Shown one piece after another: positions 51,277 through 61,407 of a stretch of 64,000 nt of DNA. Source of the stretch: an uncultured Oscillibacter sp. (GTDB lineage Bacteria; Bacillota; Clostridia; Oscillospirales; Oscillospiraceae). The DNA lies in assembly GCF_910584465.1 (NCBI RefSeq), contig NZ_CAJUBK010000004.1, positions 1 through 64,000 on the forward strand, read 5' to 3'. Position numbers and translations under genes: made by a program. The notes beneath the pieces were generated by a model that searched no databases, was not told where the DNA came from, and saw only the letters and a program-made list of their open reading frames with translations. Position 1 is the first letter of the stretch. Every line of letters begins with the position of its first letter.

Positions 51277-54200
51277 TTACTGGATGTCCAGCTCCTTTGC
51301 CATGTCGTTCAGGTTGATGGTCAGGATCTTAGAAACGCCCTTTTCCTGCATGGTCACGCCGTAGAGCACGTCGGCCTCCTCCATGGTGCCCCGGCGGTGG
51401 GTGATGACGATGAACTGGGTCTTCCCCGCCAGCTGGCGCATATACCGGGCGTAGCGGGTGACGTTCACGTCGTCCAGCGCCGCCTCGATCTCGTCCATGA
51501 CGCAGAAGGGGGTGGGATGGACCTTCAGGATGGAGAAGTACAACGCGATGGCCACGAAGGCCTTCTCGCCGCCGGACAGCAGGGAGATGGTCTTGAGGGT
51601 CTTCCCCGGCGGCTGGGCCTTGATCTCGATGCCGCAGTTCAGGATGTCGCCCTCGTCCTCCAGCTCCAGCTGGGCCTGTCCCCCGCCGAACATCTCCAGG
51701 AAGGTGGCCTGGAAGCTCTCGTTCAAAAGCCGGAACTGCTCGGCGAAGATCCGGGTCATCTCCCCGGTGATGCCGCCGATGATGTCCGTCAGCTCCCCCT
51801 TGGCCTTCTCCACGTCGTCCCGCTGTCCCGTCAGATAAGTATACCGGCCGTTCACCCGTTCATACTCCTCGATGGCGCCGATGTTCGGCGCGCCCAGGGC
51901 GGAGATGCCCTTCTTCAGCTCTCCGATCCGCCGGGCGGCCTTGGGGACGCTCTCCAGCTCGATGCGCTGCTGCTGGGCGTCGCTGTGGCTCAGCTCGTAG
52001 TGCTCCCAGAGGCGGTCGATGATCTGCTTCTCCTCCATAGCGGAGGTGGCCAGCTTCTGCTCCAGCCGGGAGGCGGAACGCTCCAGGCCCAGCAGGTCCT
52101 CGTTCATCTCCTGGCTGGCCTTGTTCTGGGCGGTGCGCTGGGCCTCCAGGGCCAGCTTCTCCTCGTTCAGGACGGACAGCCGGGCCTGGCACTCCCGCCG
52201 CCCCCGGTCCAGCCTGCTCATGGACTCCCGCCGCTGGGCGATCTCGTCCTGGGCCTTCCGGATCGCGTCCTGATAGGTCTGGAGGGCCTCCTCCTTCTGC
52301 CCGCGGCCCCCCGTCAGCTCCGCCGCCAGGCGGCGCAGGTCCCCCGCGCGGCGGAGGGAGGCGTCCCGCTCGGCGGTGAGGCTGGCCAGCTCCTCCTTCT
52401 TGGCGGTGACCTCCTCGCTCAGCGCATTGGACCGGGACAGCAGCTCCGACTGGCCGGACATGGCCTCCGCGGCCTGGGCCCGATACTGCGCCGCCAGGGC
52501 CTCCTGTTCGGCGACGGCCTCCTCGGCCTGCCCCCCGCGCCGGGCGTTGTCCGCCAGGTGGCCGGTCAGGCCCTCCAGCTCACCGTCCAGATCCTCCAGC
52601 TCCCGGTCCAGCGAGCTCAGCAGGAGGTCGAAGTGGTCCTTCGTCCCCTCCAGCCGCAGGACCTCGTCCTCCGCCTGGCGGAGCTGGCCCTCGGCGGTCT
52701 CCAGCTCGTAACGGGCGGCAGAGAGGTCCCGCTGGACCGCCTCCTCTTCCCGCTTGGCCTTCTCCAGCTGCTCCCGCAGCTCCCCGGCCCGGCCATGGAG
52801 CTTCTCCAGCTCCGCCGCCCGGCTCAGCACGCCGGCGTTCCGGGAAATGGAGCCGCCGGTCATGGAGCCGCCCCGGTTGATGACCTGTCCGTCCAGGGTG
52901 ACGATGCGGAAGGCGCTCCGGTACTTCCGGGCCAGGCCGATGCCGCAGTCCAGATCCTCCACGATGACCGTCCGGCCCAGGAGGTTCTGGAAGATGCCCT
53001 GATACCTCGGGTCGAAGCTCACCAGCCGGGAGGCGATGCCCACGAAGCCGGGTTCCCGCTCCACGCCGTTCGGGCGCAGCTCCTCCCCCCGGATCGCGGA
53101 GAGGGGCAGGAACGTGGCCCGGCCCCCGTCCCGCTGCTTCAGATAGCCGATCGCGGCCTTCGCGTCCTCTTCCCGGTCCACCACGATGTTCTGCAGGCCC
53201 GCCCCCAGGGCGATCTCGATGGCGACGGTGTACCGCTGTTCCGTCTTCATCAGCCCGGCCACCGGGCCGTGGACCCCCCGCAGACGGTTTTGGCACACCA
53301 GCTTGACCGCCTTGGAAAAGCCCTCGTAATCCTTCTCCATCTCCGTCAGCAGCCGGATGCGGTCTTCCAGGGCCCCGGCGTCCATGGTCAGCTTCATCCG
53401 CCGGTCCGAGGCGGCGGCGGCTTTCTTCTCCCGCTCCGCCATCCGCAGGCTGTGGCCCGCGATGATGTTGGCGGCGGACTGGGCGTCCTCCCGCGCGTCC
53501 TCCAGGCGGCGGCGATTGGCCTTGGCGTCCTCCCGGGCCTGCTCCAGCCGCTCCATGGCGGCGGAACGCTCCGTCTCCACGGCGGTCCGCCGCTCTTCCA
53601 TCTGTCCGCTCTCCGCGCGGATGGCGGCGGCGGCGGCCCGGGCGTCGGCCGCGGCGGCGACCGCCATGGCCTCCCGGCCCCGGAGGGCCTCCGCCTCGGA
53701 CTGCTGGCCCCCCGCCTGGGCGGCGGCGGCACGGGCCTCCTCCAAAAGCGCGTCCAAGGCGGCTTCCAGCGCCTCCGACTGCCGGGAGAGCCCCTCGGCC
53801 CGCTCCTTCTCGGCGGCGGACTGCGCCGCCAGGCCCCCGGCCCGGCTGTCCGACTCCACCAGCTCCGCCTGGGCCCGGCCGATGTTCTCCTGGTTATAGG
53901 CGATGCCGCTCTCCAGCACCGCGATGGCGGCGGACTGATCCTTGGTCTGGGCCTCCAGCTCCGCGGCCTGGGCCCGGACCTGCTCCGCCTCCATGTCCTT
54001 TTGCCGCATCTCCTCGCCGAAGCGCTCCCCCTCGGCATAGAGGGCGTCCAGGGCGGTGCGGGCCTCGTCCCGCTCCTTCTCGGCGGCGCGGAGATCCATC
54101 TCCAGCTTCCGGGCGCCGACCTTCAGCGCGTCCAGGTCCTCCAGCCATACGGAGATCTCCAGCACCCGCAGCTCGTCCCGGAGGACGAGGTACTTCTTCG

Positions 54201-54837
54201 CCTTCTCCGCCTGGTCCCGCAGGGGCCCCACCTGGAGCTCCAGCTCCGAGATCTTGTCGTTGATGCGGACCAGGTTCTCCTCCGTCCGCTCCAGCTTCCG
54301 CTCGGCCTCCTCCTTCCGGTGGCGGAAGCGGGAGATGCCGGCGGCCTCCTCGAAGATCTCCCGGCGCTCGCTGCTCCGGGTGGACAAGATCTCGTCGATC
54401 TTGCCCTGGCCGATGATGGAGTAGCCCTCCCGGCCGAGGCCCGTGTCCAAAAACAGCTCCGTCACGTCCTTGAGCCGGACGGACTGGCGGTTGATGTAGT
54501 ATTCGCTCTCTCCGCTGCGGTAATACCGGCGGGTGACGGCCACCTCCGCCTCCTCCATGGAGGGGAAGATGCGCTCCGTGTTGTCCAGCACCAGCGTCAC
54601 CTGGGCGAAGCCCACCTGGTTCCGCTGTTCCGTGCCGCCGAAGATGACGTCCTCCATCTTGGCGCCCCGGAGGCCCTTGGCGCTCTGCTCGCCCATGACC
54701 CAGCGGATGGCGTCGGAGATGTTCGATTTCCCCGAGCCGTTGGGCCCCACGATGGCGGTGATATCCTCTCCGAAGTTCAAAAGGGTCTTATCAGGGAAGG
54801 ATTTGAATCCTTGGATCTCCAGCGCTTTTAAATACAC
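51277..54837 (-). CDS. smc: Chromosome segregation ATPase SMC
   Basis: A 1186-residue protein of standard length; GTG 54837 follows GAGGTGGG. The head has GPNGSGKSNISDAIRWVMGE (Walker A) at the start. Coiled coils occupy about 165-500 and 680-1010. The hinge between them contains GPVAGLMKTEQRYTVAIEIALG and RIVTLDGQVINRGGSMTGGS. The C-terminal head half has LLSGGEKAFVAIAL (signature) and TPFCVMDEIEAALDD (Walker B). With ScpA/ScpB it forms the condensin that organises and segregates the chromosome. It lies upstream of ftsY, an order common in Firmicutes. Confidence 0.98.
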   Translation of the reverse strand: MYLKALEIQGFKSFPDKTLLNFGEDITAIVGPNGSGKSNISDAIRWVMGEQSAKGLRGAKMEDVIFGGTEQRNQVGFAQVTLVLDNTERIFPSMEEAEVAVTRRYYRSGESEYYINRQSVRLKDVTELFLDTGLGREGYSIIGQGKIDEILSTRSSERREIFEEAAGISRFRHRKEEAERKLERTEENLVRINDKISELELQVGPLRDQAEKAKKYLVLRDELRVLEISVWLEDLDALKVGARKLEMDLRAAEKERDEARTALDALYAEGERFGEEMRQKDMEAEQVRAQAAELEAQTKDQSAAIAVLESGIAYNQENIGRAQAELVESDSRAGGLAAQSAAEKERAEGLSRQSEALEAALDALLEEARAAAAQAGGQQSEAEALRGREAMAVAAAADARAAAAAIRAESGQMEERRTAVETERSAAMERLEQAREDAKANRRRLEDAREDAQSAANIIAGHSLRMAEREKKAAAASDRRMKLTMDAGALEDRIRLLTEMEKDYEGFSKAVKLVCQNRLRGVHGPVAGLMKTEQRYTVAIEIALGAGLQNIVVDREEDAKAAIGYLKQRDGGRATFLPLSAIRGEELRPNGVEREPGFVGIASRLVSFDPRYQGIFQNLLGRTVIVEDLDCGIGLARKYRSAFRIVTLDGQVINRGGSMTGGSISRNAGVLSRAAELEKLHGRAGELREQLEKAKREEEAVQRDLSAARYELETAEGQLRQAEDEVLRLEGTKDHFDLLLSSLDRELEDLDGELEGLTGHLADNARRGGQAEEAVAEQEALAAQYRAQAAEAMSGQSELLSRSNALSEEVTAKKEELASLTAERDASLRRAGDLRRLAAELTGGRGQKEEALQTYQDAIRKAQDEIAQRRESMSRLDRGRRECQARLSVLNEEKLALEAQRTAQNKASQEMNEDLLGLERSASRLEQKLATSAMEEKQIIDRLWEHYELSHSDAQQQRIELESVPKAARRIGELKKGISALGAPNIGAIEEYERVNGRYTYLTGQRDDVEKAKGELTDIIGGITGEMTRIFAEQFRLLNESFQATFLEMFGGGQAQLELEDEGDILNCGIEIKAQPPGKTLKTISLLSGGEKAFVAIALYFSILKVHPTPFCVMDEIEAALDDVNVTRYARYMRQLAGKTQFIVITHRRGTMEEADVLYGVTMQEKGVSKILTINLNDMAKELDIQ

Positions 54838-54948
54838 GTTCCCACCTCTGCCGAAGCCCTGCCAAGGGCGGCTCCAATAATCGGTTAAGTATAGCAGAGA
54901 ATGCGCCGGATTTCAAGACAAAATCTGTAAAGCCCGGCAGGCGTCCCC

Positions 54949-55791
54949 TCACGCGCCTCCCCCGGCGCCGGGGCGCGCCCCGGCCGCTCCCGGCAGCCAA
55001 TCCGTCTCCAGGGGCAGGGCGGCCAGCCGGATCTCCGGCTTCACCCGCTCGCCGTGGAAGTCGCTGCCGCCGGTGACATGGAGCCGGTACTTCTCCGCCA
55101 GGCGCAGATAGAACGCCTCCTGCTCCGGCGTGTGCTTGGGATAGTAGCACTCGATGGCGTCCAGGCCGTATCCCGCCAGCGTCCGCACCAGCGCCTCCAG
55201 CGCCTCGTCCTCCAGCCCGATCTGGTAGGGATGGGCCAGGGAGGCCCTGCCCCCCGCCGCCCGGATGGTCTCCACGCAGGTCCGGGCGTCCGCCTTGAAG
55301 CGCTTCACCTCCCGCCGGAACACCTCTGTGTCCAGATAGCGGTCGAACGCCTCCCGGTTGCTGGCCGCATACCCCCGCCGGACCATCGCCTGGGCGAAGT
55401 GGGGCCGGGCGATGATGCTCCCCCCGGCGATGGCCTCCACCTCCTCCAGCGTCAGGGGACAGCCCCTCCCCGCCAGGAAGTCCAGGATGCGGTACTTCCG
55501 CTCGTCCCGGCCCGCCTTGAGCTTCCGGCAGAGGGGGGCCAGCCCCGCGGGGTCGAACCCGTAGCCCAGGATATGGAGGTGGCTGTGCTCCTCCGCCCCC
55601 AGCTCGATGCCCCGCAGGACCCGGAGCCCCAGCGCCTCCCCGGCCCGGACGGCCTCCTCCAGTCCGTCCACGGTGTCATGGTCCGTCAGGGCCAGCAGCT
55701 CGATCCCCCGGTCCTTCGCCAGCCCCGCCAGCTCCGCGGGCGTGTACTGCCCGTCGGAGGCGGTGCTGTGGGTATGCAGGTCTGCGGTCAT
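54949..55791 (-). CDS. PHP-domain metal-dependent phosphoesterase (RNase AM / nucleoside bisphosphatase-like)
   Basis: A 280-residue protein with the PHP metal site in order: DLHTHSTASDG (two His, Asp), ALTDHDT (Asp-His), GIELGAEEHSHLHILGYG (Glu, His), RPHFAQAMV, SLAHPYQIG and GGSDFHGE (Asp, His). The closest described relatives (TrpH/RNase AM, YciV) remove nucleotides from 3'-phosphoadenosine phosphate or RNA 5' ends. A Gly/Ala-rich tail follows. It is 111 nt upstream of smc and may be separately transcribed. Confidence 0.92.
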   Translation of the reverse strand: MTADLHTHSTASDGQYTPAELAGLAKDRGIELLALTDHDTVDGLEEAVRAGEALGLRVLRGIELGAEEHSHLHILGYGFDPAGLAPLCRKLKAGRDERKYRILDFLAGRGCPLTLEEVEAIAGGSIIARPHFAQAMVRRGYAASNREAFDRYLDTEVFRREVKRFKADARTCVETIRAAGGRASLAHPYQIGLEDEALEALVRTLAGYGLDAIECYYPKHTPEQEAFYLRLAEKYRLHVTGGSDFHGERVKPEIRLAALPLETDWLPGAAGARPGAGGGA

Positions 55792-55969
55792 ATCTCCGTG
55801 CAGGGAGGGGGCCGACCCGGACGAGGCGGCTCCCTCCCGTCCTCCTTCTCTTGAAAATAGGTATCCCCATTATACCATCCGCGGCGGAGGATGCAAGGCC
55901 CAATGCAGGCCGGCCGGTCCGGCGGGCCGCAGCCGGCCTGCGCCTGGAAACGGATGTAAAAGTCCTCCC

Positions 55970-55998
55970 TTGACAGTATGATGTCTGCGTGTCATAAT
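55970..55998 (+). promoter_or_regulatory. Promoter of the PFOR gene
   Basis: TTGACA (55970-55975), a 17-bp spacer and CATAAT (55993-55998). A strong promoter fits a central catabolic gene. Confidence 0.85.
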
Positions 55999-56063
55999 AG
56001 ACATATGAACGCAAGGGCGCCAACGCCCGGAGGTCCGGCAAGATCGAAGAAAGGGGAGCAGTT

Positions 56064-59000
56064 ATGAAACGCAAGACCATGGACGGCAACGAAGCCGCCG
56101 CCTACGCCAGCTATGCCTTCACGGAGGTCGCCACCATCTACCCCATCACCCCCTCCAGCCCCATGGCGGAGCACGTGGACACCTGGGCCGCCAACGGGAT
56201 GCGCAACCTTTTCGGCCAGCCGGTGCGGCTGATGGAGATGCAGAGCGAGGCCGGGGCCTGCGGGGCCATGCACGGCTCCCTGGAGGCCGGGGCCCTCACC
56301 ACCAGCTACACCGCCTCCCAGGGCCTCATGCTGATGGTGCCGCCGCTGTACCGCATCTCGGGGCAGCTCCTGCCCGGCGTCATCCACGTCGCCGCCCGGA
56401 CCGTGGGCACCAGCGCCTTCTCCATCTTCGGCGACCACTCCGACGTCATGGCCTGCCGGCAGACGGGCTTCGCCCAGCTGGCCTCCTCCTGCGTCCAGGA
56501 GTGCATGGACCTGGCCGCCGTGGCCCACCTGTCCGCCATCCGCTCCCGGGTCCCCTTCATGCACTTCTTCGACGGCTTCCGCACCTCCCATGAGATCCAG
56601 AAGATCGACGTGCTGGACTACGGCGACCTGGCCCCCATGCTGGACCAGGAGGCCCTGGCCCGCTTCCGGGCGAACGCCCTGAACAGCGAGCATCCCCTCA
56701 TGCGCTCCACCGTCATCAACCCGGACACGGCCTTCCAGCTCCGGGAGGCGGCGAACCCCTATCATGACGCCGTCCCCGGCATCGTGGAAGGGTACATGGC
56801 CCAGATGTCCGCCCTGACCGGCCGGGACTACCGCCTCTTCAACTACTATGGCGACCCGGAGGCGGAGCAGGTCACCGTCGCCATGGGCAGCGTCTCCGGC
56901 TGCCTCCAGGAGGTGGTCCGCTACTTAAACGCCCGGGGGCGGAAGACCGGCTTCCTCCAGGTCCGGCTGTACCGTCCCTTCAGCGCGGAGCACTTCCTCG
57001 CCGCCCTGCCGGAGAGCTGCCGGCTGCTGACCGTCCTGGACCGGACCAAGGAGCCCGGCGCGGGCGGCGAGCCCCTCTATAAGGACGTCTGCTCCGTCCT
57101 CCAGCACGGCAGCCGCCAGGTCCGGGTCCTGGGCGGACGCTACGGCCTGTCCAGCAAGGACACCACCCCCGCCCAGATGATCGCCGTCTACGACAACATG
57201 GCCGGGGAGCAGAAGGACCACTTCACCGTGGGCATCACCGACGACGTGACCTTCCACTCCCTGCCCGTGGGGGAGAACGTGGTCACGGCCGACGAGCGGA
57301 CCATCAGCTGCAAGTTCTGGGGCCTGGGCTCCGACGGCACCGTGGGGGCCAACAAGAACTCCATCAAGATCATCGGCGACAACACGGACCAGTATGTCCA
57401 GGCGTACTTCGAGTACGACACCAAGAAATCCGGCGGTGTGACGAAGAGCCACCTCCGCTTTGGGCATACGCCGATCCTCTCCACCTACTATGTCACCATG
57501 GCGGACTTCATCGCCTGCCACAACCAGAGCTACCTCTCCAAATACGACATCGTGGACGAGCTGAAGGAGGGCGGCACCTTCCTCCTCAACTGCAGCTGGT
57601 CCGGCGCGGACCTGGAGGCCCATCTCCCCAACAAGGTCAAGCGCCTCCTGGCGGAGCGGGAGGCGAAGTTCTACGTCATCGACGCGGGCGCCGCCGCCGA
57701 GGCCATCGGCCTGGGGAACCGGACCAACAGCGTCCTCCAGGCCGCCTTCTTCAAGCTCAGCGGGGTCCTGCCCGTGGACCAGGCCGTGGACTACATGAAG
57801 GCCGCCATCCAAAAGACCTACGGCCGCAAGGGCGAGGAGGTGGTCCGCATGAACTGCGCCGCCGTGGACGCGGGGCTGACGGGCCTCCGCGAGATCCCGG
57901 TCCCCGCCGCCTGGGCGGGCCTTGCCGACGAGCCGGAGGAGGAGGACACCGCCTCCCCCTGGTACGTCCGCACGGTGATGCGGGCGGTGAACGCCCAGAA
58001 GGGCGACCGCCTCCCCGTCAGCGCCTTCAAGGACGCGGCGGACGGCAGCGTCCCCCTGGCCACCTCCAAATACGAGAAGCGGGGCTTCGCCGCCCATGTG
58101 GCGTGCTGGCTGCCGGAGAACTGCATCGGCTGCAACCTCTGCTCCCTCATGTGCCCCCACGCCGCCATCCGGCCCTTCCTGCTAGATGAGGCGGAGGTCC
58201 AAAACGCCCCGGAGGGCTACGTGACCCGTGAGGCCAAGGGCAAGGGCTTCGCCGGCCTGCGCTACCGCATCCAGGTCGATCCCCTGGACTGCACCGGCTG
58301 CGGCACCTGCGCCGCCGCCTGCATCGCCAAGGAGAAGGCCATCGTCATGCGGCCCATCGAGAGCCAGATGCCGGAGCAGCCGCGCTGGGACTACAGCCTC
58401 TCCCTCTCCCCCAAGGAAAACCCCATGAGCAAGTTCACCGTCAAGGGCAGTCAGTACGAGCAGCCCCTGCTGGAGTTCTCCGGGGCCTGCGCGGGCTGCG
58501 GCGAGACGCCTTACATGAAGCTTTTGACCCAGCTCTTCGGCGAGCGCATGGTGGTCGCCAACGCCACGGGCTGCACCCAGGCGTGGGGGTTCAGCGTGCC
58601 CAGCTACCCCTACACCACCAAGCCCAACGGGAGGGGCCCGGCCCTGTCCAACTCCCTGTTCGAGAACAACGCCGAGTATTCCCTGGGCATGGTCCTCAGC
58701 GTCCGCCAGCAGCGGCTCCGCCTCCGGCAGGAGGTGCGGGAGCTTATGGACGAGACGGAGGACGAGGCCCTGCGGACCGCCCTCGCCGCCTGGCTGGAGG
58801 GCTTCGAGGACAAGGAGCGGACCCTCGCGCTGAGCGACGCGGTGCTGGCCGCGCTGGACGCCTCCCCCGAGACCGGGGAGAAGATCGAGGCGGTCCGCCG
58901 GGCCAAGGACCAGCTGGTCAAGAAGAGCATGTGGATGTACGGCGGCGACGGCTGGGCCTATGACATCGGCTACGGCGGGCTGGACCACGTGCTGGCCTCC

Positions 59001-59636
59001 GGGGAGGACGTGAACATCCTGGTCGTCGACACCGAGGTCTATTCCAACACCGGCGGGCAGTCCTCCAAGGCCACGCCCTTCGGCGCGGTGGCCCAGTTCG
59101 CCGCCGCGGGCAAGCGGACGGAGAAGAAGGACCTGGGGATGCTGGCCACCCAGTACCAGGACGTCTACGTGGCGTCGGTCGCCCTGGGGGCGGACCCCGC
59201 CCAGTACATCAGGGCCCTCCGGGAGGCGGAGGCCCACGACGGGCCGTCCCTCATCGTGGCCTATGCCCCCTGCATCAACCACGGCATCGTCAAGGGCATG
59301 GCCTGGGCCCAGGAGGAGGCCAAGATGGCCGTCAAGAGCGGCTACTGGGTCCTCTACCGCTACGATCCCAAGCGCCGCCTGGAGGGCAAGAACCCCTTCG
59401 TCCTGGACTTCACGGACCCCAAGTACGACCTCCGGGAGTTCTTCATGGGCGAGGTCCGGTTCAACTCGCTCCAGAGGACCTTCCCCGATGTGGCGGAGTC
59501 CCTGCTGGCGGAGGCCCGGGACCAGTGCCGCGCCCGCTGGGCCCGGTACACCCACCTGGCCTCCCAGGATCTCTCCACGATGATGGACGTGCTGGAGGAC
59601 TATCCCATCGCGGGCCAGGTACGCTCTTCCGACTGA
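56064..59636 (+). CDS. nifJ: Pyruvate:ferredoxin (flavodoxin) oxidoreductase, single-chain
   Basis: A 1190-residue enzyme; AAGGGGAG precedes ATG 56064. Domains in order: the pyrimidine-binding core with TIYPITPSSPMAEHVDTWA (about 20-38) and TTSYTASQGLML; the CoA/transketolase-C-like domain (SVSGCLQEVVRYL, VLDRTKEPGAGGEPLYKDV); the gamma domain (GLGSDGTVGANKNSIKIIG); two [4Fe-4S] ferredoxin motifs (CIGCNLCSLMCP near 690 and CTGCGTCAAAC near 745); the TPP domain with CAGCGETPYMKL (proximal cluster) and GGDGWAYDIGYGGLDH. It turns pyruvate plus CoA into acetyl-CoA and CO2, reducing ferredoxin, typical of strict anaerobes. Confidence 0.97.
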   Translation: MKRKTMDGNEAAAYASYAFTEVATIYPITPSSPMAEHVDTWAANGMRNLFGQPVRLMEMQSEAGACGAMHGSLEAGALTTSYTASQGLMLMVPPLYRISGQLLPGVIHVAARTVGTSAFSIFGDHSDVMACRQTGFAQLASSCVQECMDLAAVAHLSAIRSRVPFMHFFDGFRTSHEIQKIDVLDYGDLAPMLDQEALARFRANALNSEHPLMRSTVINPDTAFQLREAANPYHDAVPGIVEGYMAQMSALTGRDYRLFNYYGDPEAEQVTVAMGSVSGCLQEVVRYLNARGRKTGFLQVRLYRPFSAEHFLAALPESCRLLTVLDRTKEPGAGGEPLYKDVCSVLQHGSRQVRVLGGRYGLSSKDTTPAQMIAVYDNMAGEQKDHFTVGITDDVTFHSLPVGENVVTADERTISCKFWGLGSDGTVGANKNSIKIIGDNTDQYVQAYFEYDTKKSGGVTKSHLRFGHTPILSTYYVTMADFIACHNQSYLSKYDIVDELKEGGTFLLNCSWSGADLEAHLPNKVKRLLAEREAKFYVIDAGAAAEAIGLGNRTNSVLQAAFFKLSGVLPVDQAVDYMKAAIQKTYGRKGEEVVRMNCAAVDAGLTGLREIPVPAAWAGLADEPEEEDTASPWYVRTVMRAVNAQKGDRLPVSAFKDAADGSVPLATSKYEKRGFAAHVACWLPENCIGCNLCSLMCPHAAIRPFLLDEAEVQNAPEGYVTREAKGKGFAGLRYRIQVDPLDCTGCGTCAAACIAKEKAIVMRPIESQMPEQPRWDYSLSLSPKENPMSKFTVKGSQYEQPLLEFSGACAGCGETPYMKLLTQLFGERMVVANATGCTQAWGFSVPSYPYTTKPNGRGPALSNSLFENNAEYSLGMVLSVRQQRLRLRQEVRELMDETEDEALRTALAAWLEGFEDKERTLALSDAVLAALDASPETGEKIEAVRRAKDQLVKKSMWMYGGDGWAYDIGYGGLDHVLASGEDVNILVVDTEVYSNTGGQSSKATPFGAVAQFAAAGKRTEKKDLGMLATQYQDVYVASVALGADPAQYIRALREAEAHDGPSLIVAYAPCINHGIVKGMAWAQEEAKMAVKSGYWVLYRYDPKRRLEGKNPFVLDFTDPKYDLREFFMGEVRFNSLQRTFPDVAESLLAEARDQCRARWARYTHLASQDLSTMMDVLEDYPIAGQVRSSD

Positions 59637-59650
59637 GCGTCAGACAGCAG

Positions 59651-59869
59651 GCGCGCCCCGTGCAAAGCACGGGGCGCGCAGCCTGTCGAAAACGTCTTTT
59701 CGACAGGCTGCGCAAGTTTTCAGGACTTTCAAAAAAAGTCCTGAAAACTTATCGATCAAAAACGAAAGGGACCCTTCCTGGGTCCCTCTCGTGACTCTCT
59801 TCCTTCCCGCCGATGAAGTCTCCCTTCTTTTTGACGCTCTGCGCGCCCCGTGCAAAGCACGGGGCGCGC
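59651..59869 (+). repeat. Dispersed three-hairpin repeat, copy F, with exact 29-nt hairpin duplication
   Basis: The core is 59680-59840 (161 nt). The flanks at 59651-59679 and 59841-59869 are identical 29-mers forming GCGCGCCCCGTGC/GCACGGGGCGCGC. Stem i is AGCCTGTCGAAAA/TTTTCGACAGGCT, stem ii AAGTTTTCAGGAC/GTCCTGAAAACTT, and stem iii AGGGACCC/GGGTCCCT. It is sense, 15 nt after the PFOR stop; the next gene is convergent. This is the best-preserved copy. Confidence 0.92.
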
Positions 59870-59881
59870 CCTTATCCGCCT

Positions 59882-61288
59882 TCATCCATCCGATCCATCC
59901 GATGCCGGGGGCGTCTCCGGAGCATCCTCCACCGACAAGAGCTTCCGCCGCAGATAGGCCCAGAACACCGCCAGCGAGATCAGCAGCGCCGCCCAGCTCA
60001 CGGGATAGGAGGCGTAGACCCAGGTCACGGCCACCGCGCTGGTATCCAGCATCCGCACCCATAAGAGGCGCAGCGCACAGGTCGACAGCAGGTTGATGAC
60101 CACCGGGGCCACGGCGGCCCCGCAGCCCCGGATGACGCCCACCAGCACGTCCCCCGCGGCGAAGAGCACGTAGAAGGGCACCACGGTCCAAAGCCGCTCC
60201 GCCCCCGCCCGGATCACCGCCGGGTCGCTGTTGTAGATGCCGACCAGCGGACGGGCGAAGGCCACCGTCAGCACGCTCAGCCCGCCGCCCATCAGCAGGG
60301 TGCACAGCATGCAGATCCGGGCCGAGCGGAGGATCCGGCGGCGCTGCCGGGCCCCCAGGTTCTGGCTGGCGAAGGTCTGGCAGGCGTGGTGGAAGGCGTT
60401 CGTGGCGATGTAGATGAAGTTCTCGATGCTGGCCCCGGCGCTGTAGCCCGCCACGATGATGCTGTCGTAAGCGTTGATGGCCCCCTGGAGCGCCACGTTG
60501 GACAGGCTGAACAAACAGCCGTTGAGCCCCGCCGGGATCCCCACCCGGGCCATGGCCCGGAGGGCCCAGGGGTCCAGCCGCAGGCGGCGGAAGGAGAAAT
60601 GGAGCTCCCCCTTGGAAAGGGCCAGACAGCCCAGGATCAGCGCCGCGCTGGCCCCCTGGCTGGCGATCGTCGCCAGGGCCACGCCCGCCACGTCCATCCG
60701 CAGGCGGATGACGAAGAACAGGTTCAAGATCACGTTCAGCGTGCCGCTGAGGGTCAAGAACACCAGGGGGCGCCGGGTGTCCCCCTCCGCCCGGAGGGCC
60801 GCCGCCCCGTAGTTGTAGATCATCGTGAAGGGCGTCCCGATGAAATAGATGCGCAGGTACACCAGGGCCAGGGGCCGCACGTCCGCCGGGGCGGAGATCA
60901 GGTCCAGCATCCAGCCCGACAGCCCGATGCCCGCGAGGCCCAGCGACGCCCCTCCCGCCAGTCCCACCAGCAGGGCGGTGTGCAGGGCCTTGGAGATCTC
61001 CTCCTCCCGGCCCGTCTCGCCAAGATACCGGGCGATGACCACGTTGACCCCCACGGAGATCCCCACCAGCAGATTGACGATCAGGTTGATGACGCAGGCC
61101 GTGCTCCCCACGGCGGCAAGGCTGGCGTGGCCCGCCCAGCGGCCCACGACGATGATGTCCGCCGTGTTGAACAGCACCTGCAGCAGGTTGGAGGCCATCA
61201 GCGGCAGGCTGAACAGCAGGATCTTCCCCAGCAGCGGGCCATGGGTCATATCCATGGTCCCGCCGCGGTGCAAAGCGCCGGTCTCCAT
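59882..61288 (-). CDS. MATE-family efflux transporter
   Basis: A 468-residue membrane protein with about 12 helices in two halves. ATG 61288 (METGALHRGGTMDMTHG) is preceded by AGGGAG; longer frames lack family similarity. The start region GPLLGKILLFSLPLMASNLLQVLFNTADIIVVGRWAG and the half-repeat MARVGIPAGLNGCLFSLSNVALQGAINAYDSIIVAGYSAG are typical, as is NAFHHACQTFASQNLGARQ. MATE proteins export cationic drugs or metabolites with H+ or Na+. It follows manA by 119 nt on the same strand; the substrate is unknown. Confidence 0.93.
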   Translation of the reverse strand: METGALHRGGTMDMTHGPLLGKILLFSLPLMASNLLQVLFNTADIIVVGRWAGHASLAAVGSTACVINLIVNLLVGISVGVNVVIARYLGETGREEEISKALHTALLVGLAGGASLGLAGIGLSGWMLDLISAPADVRPLALVYLRIYFIGTPFTMIYNYGAAALRAEGDTRRPLVFLTLSGTLNVILNLFFVIRLRMDVAGVALATIASQGASAALILGCLALSKGELHFSFRRLRLDPWALRAMARVGIPAGLNGCLFSLSNVALQGAINAYDSIIVAGYSAGASIENFIYIATNAFHHACQTFASQNLGARQRRRILRSARICMLCTLLMGGGLSVLTVAFARPLVGIYNSDPAVIRAGAERLWTVVPFYVLFAAGDVLVGVIRGCGAAVAPVVINLLSTCALRLLWVRMLDTSAVAVTWVYASYPVSWAALLISLAVFWAYLRRKLLSVEDAPETPPASDGSDG

Positions 61289-61407
61289 CTCTCGACACGC
61301 TCCCTTCGGCATCGGACTCGATATAGGCAAACGGCTGTCATCTGGTCTGGGCGTCCCGGCGGAGGACGCCGATCGCTTTTCCCGGGGAACGCGGGGCCTC
61401 TGTCCGG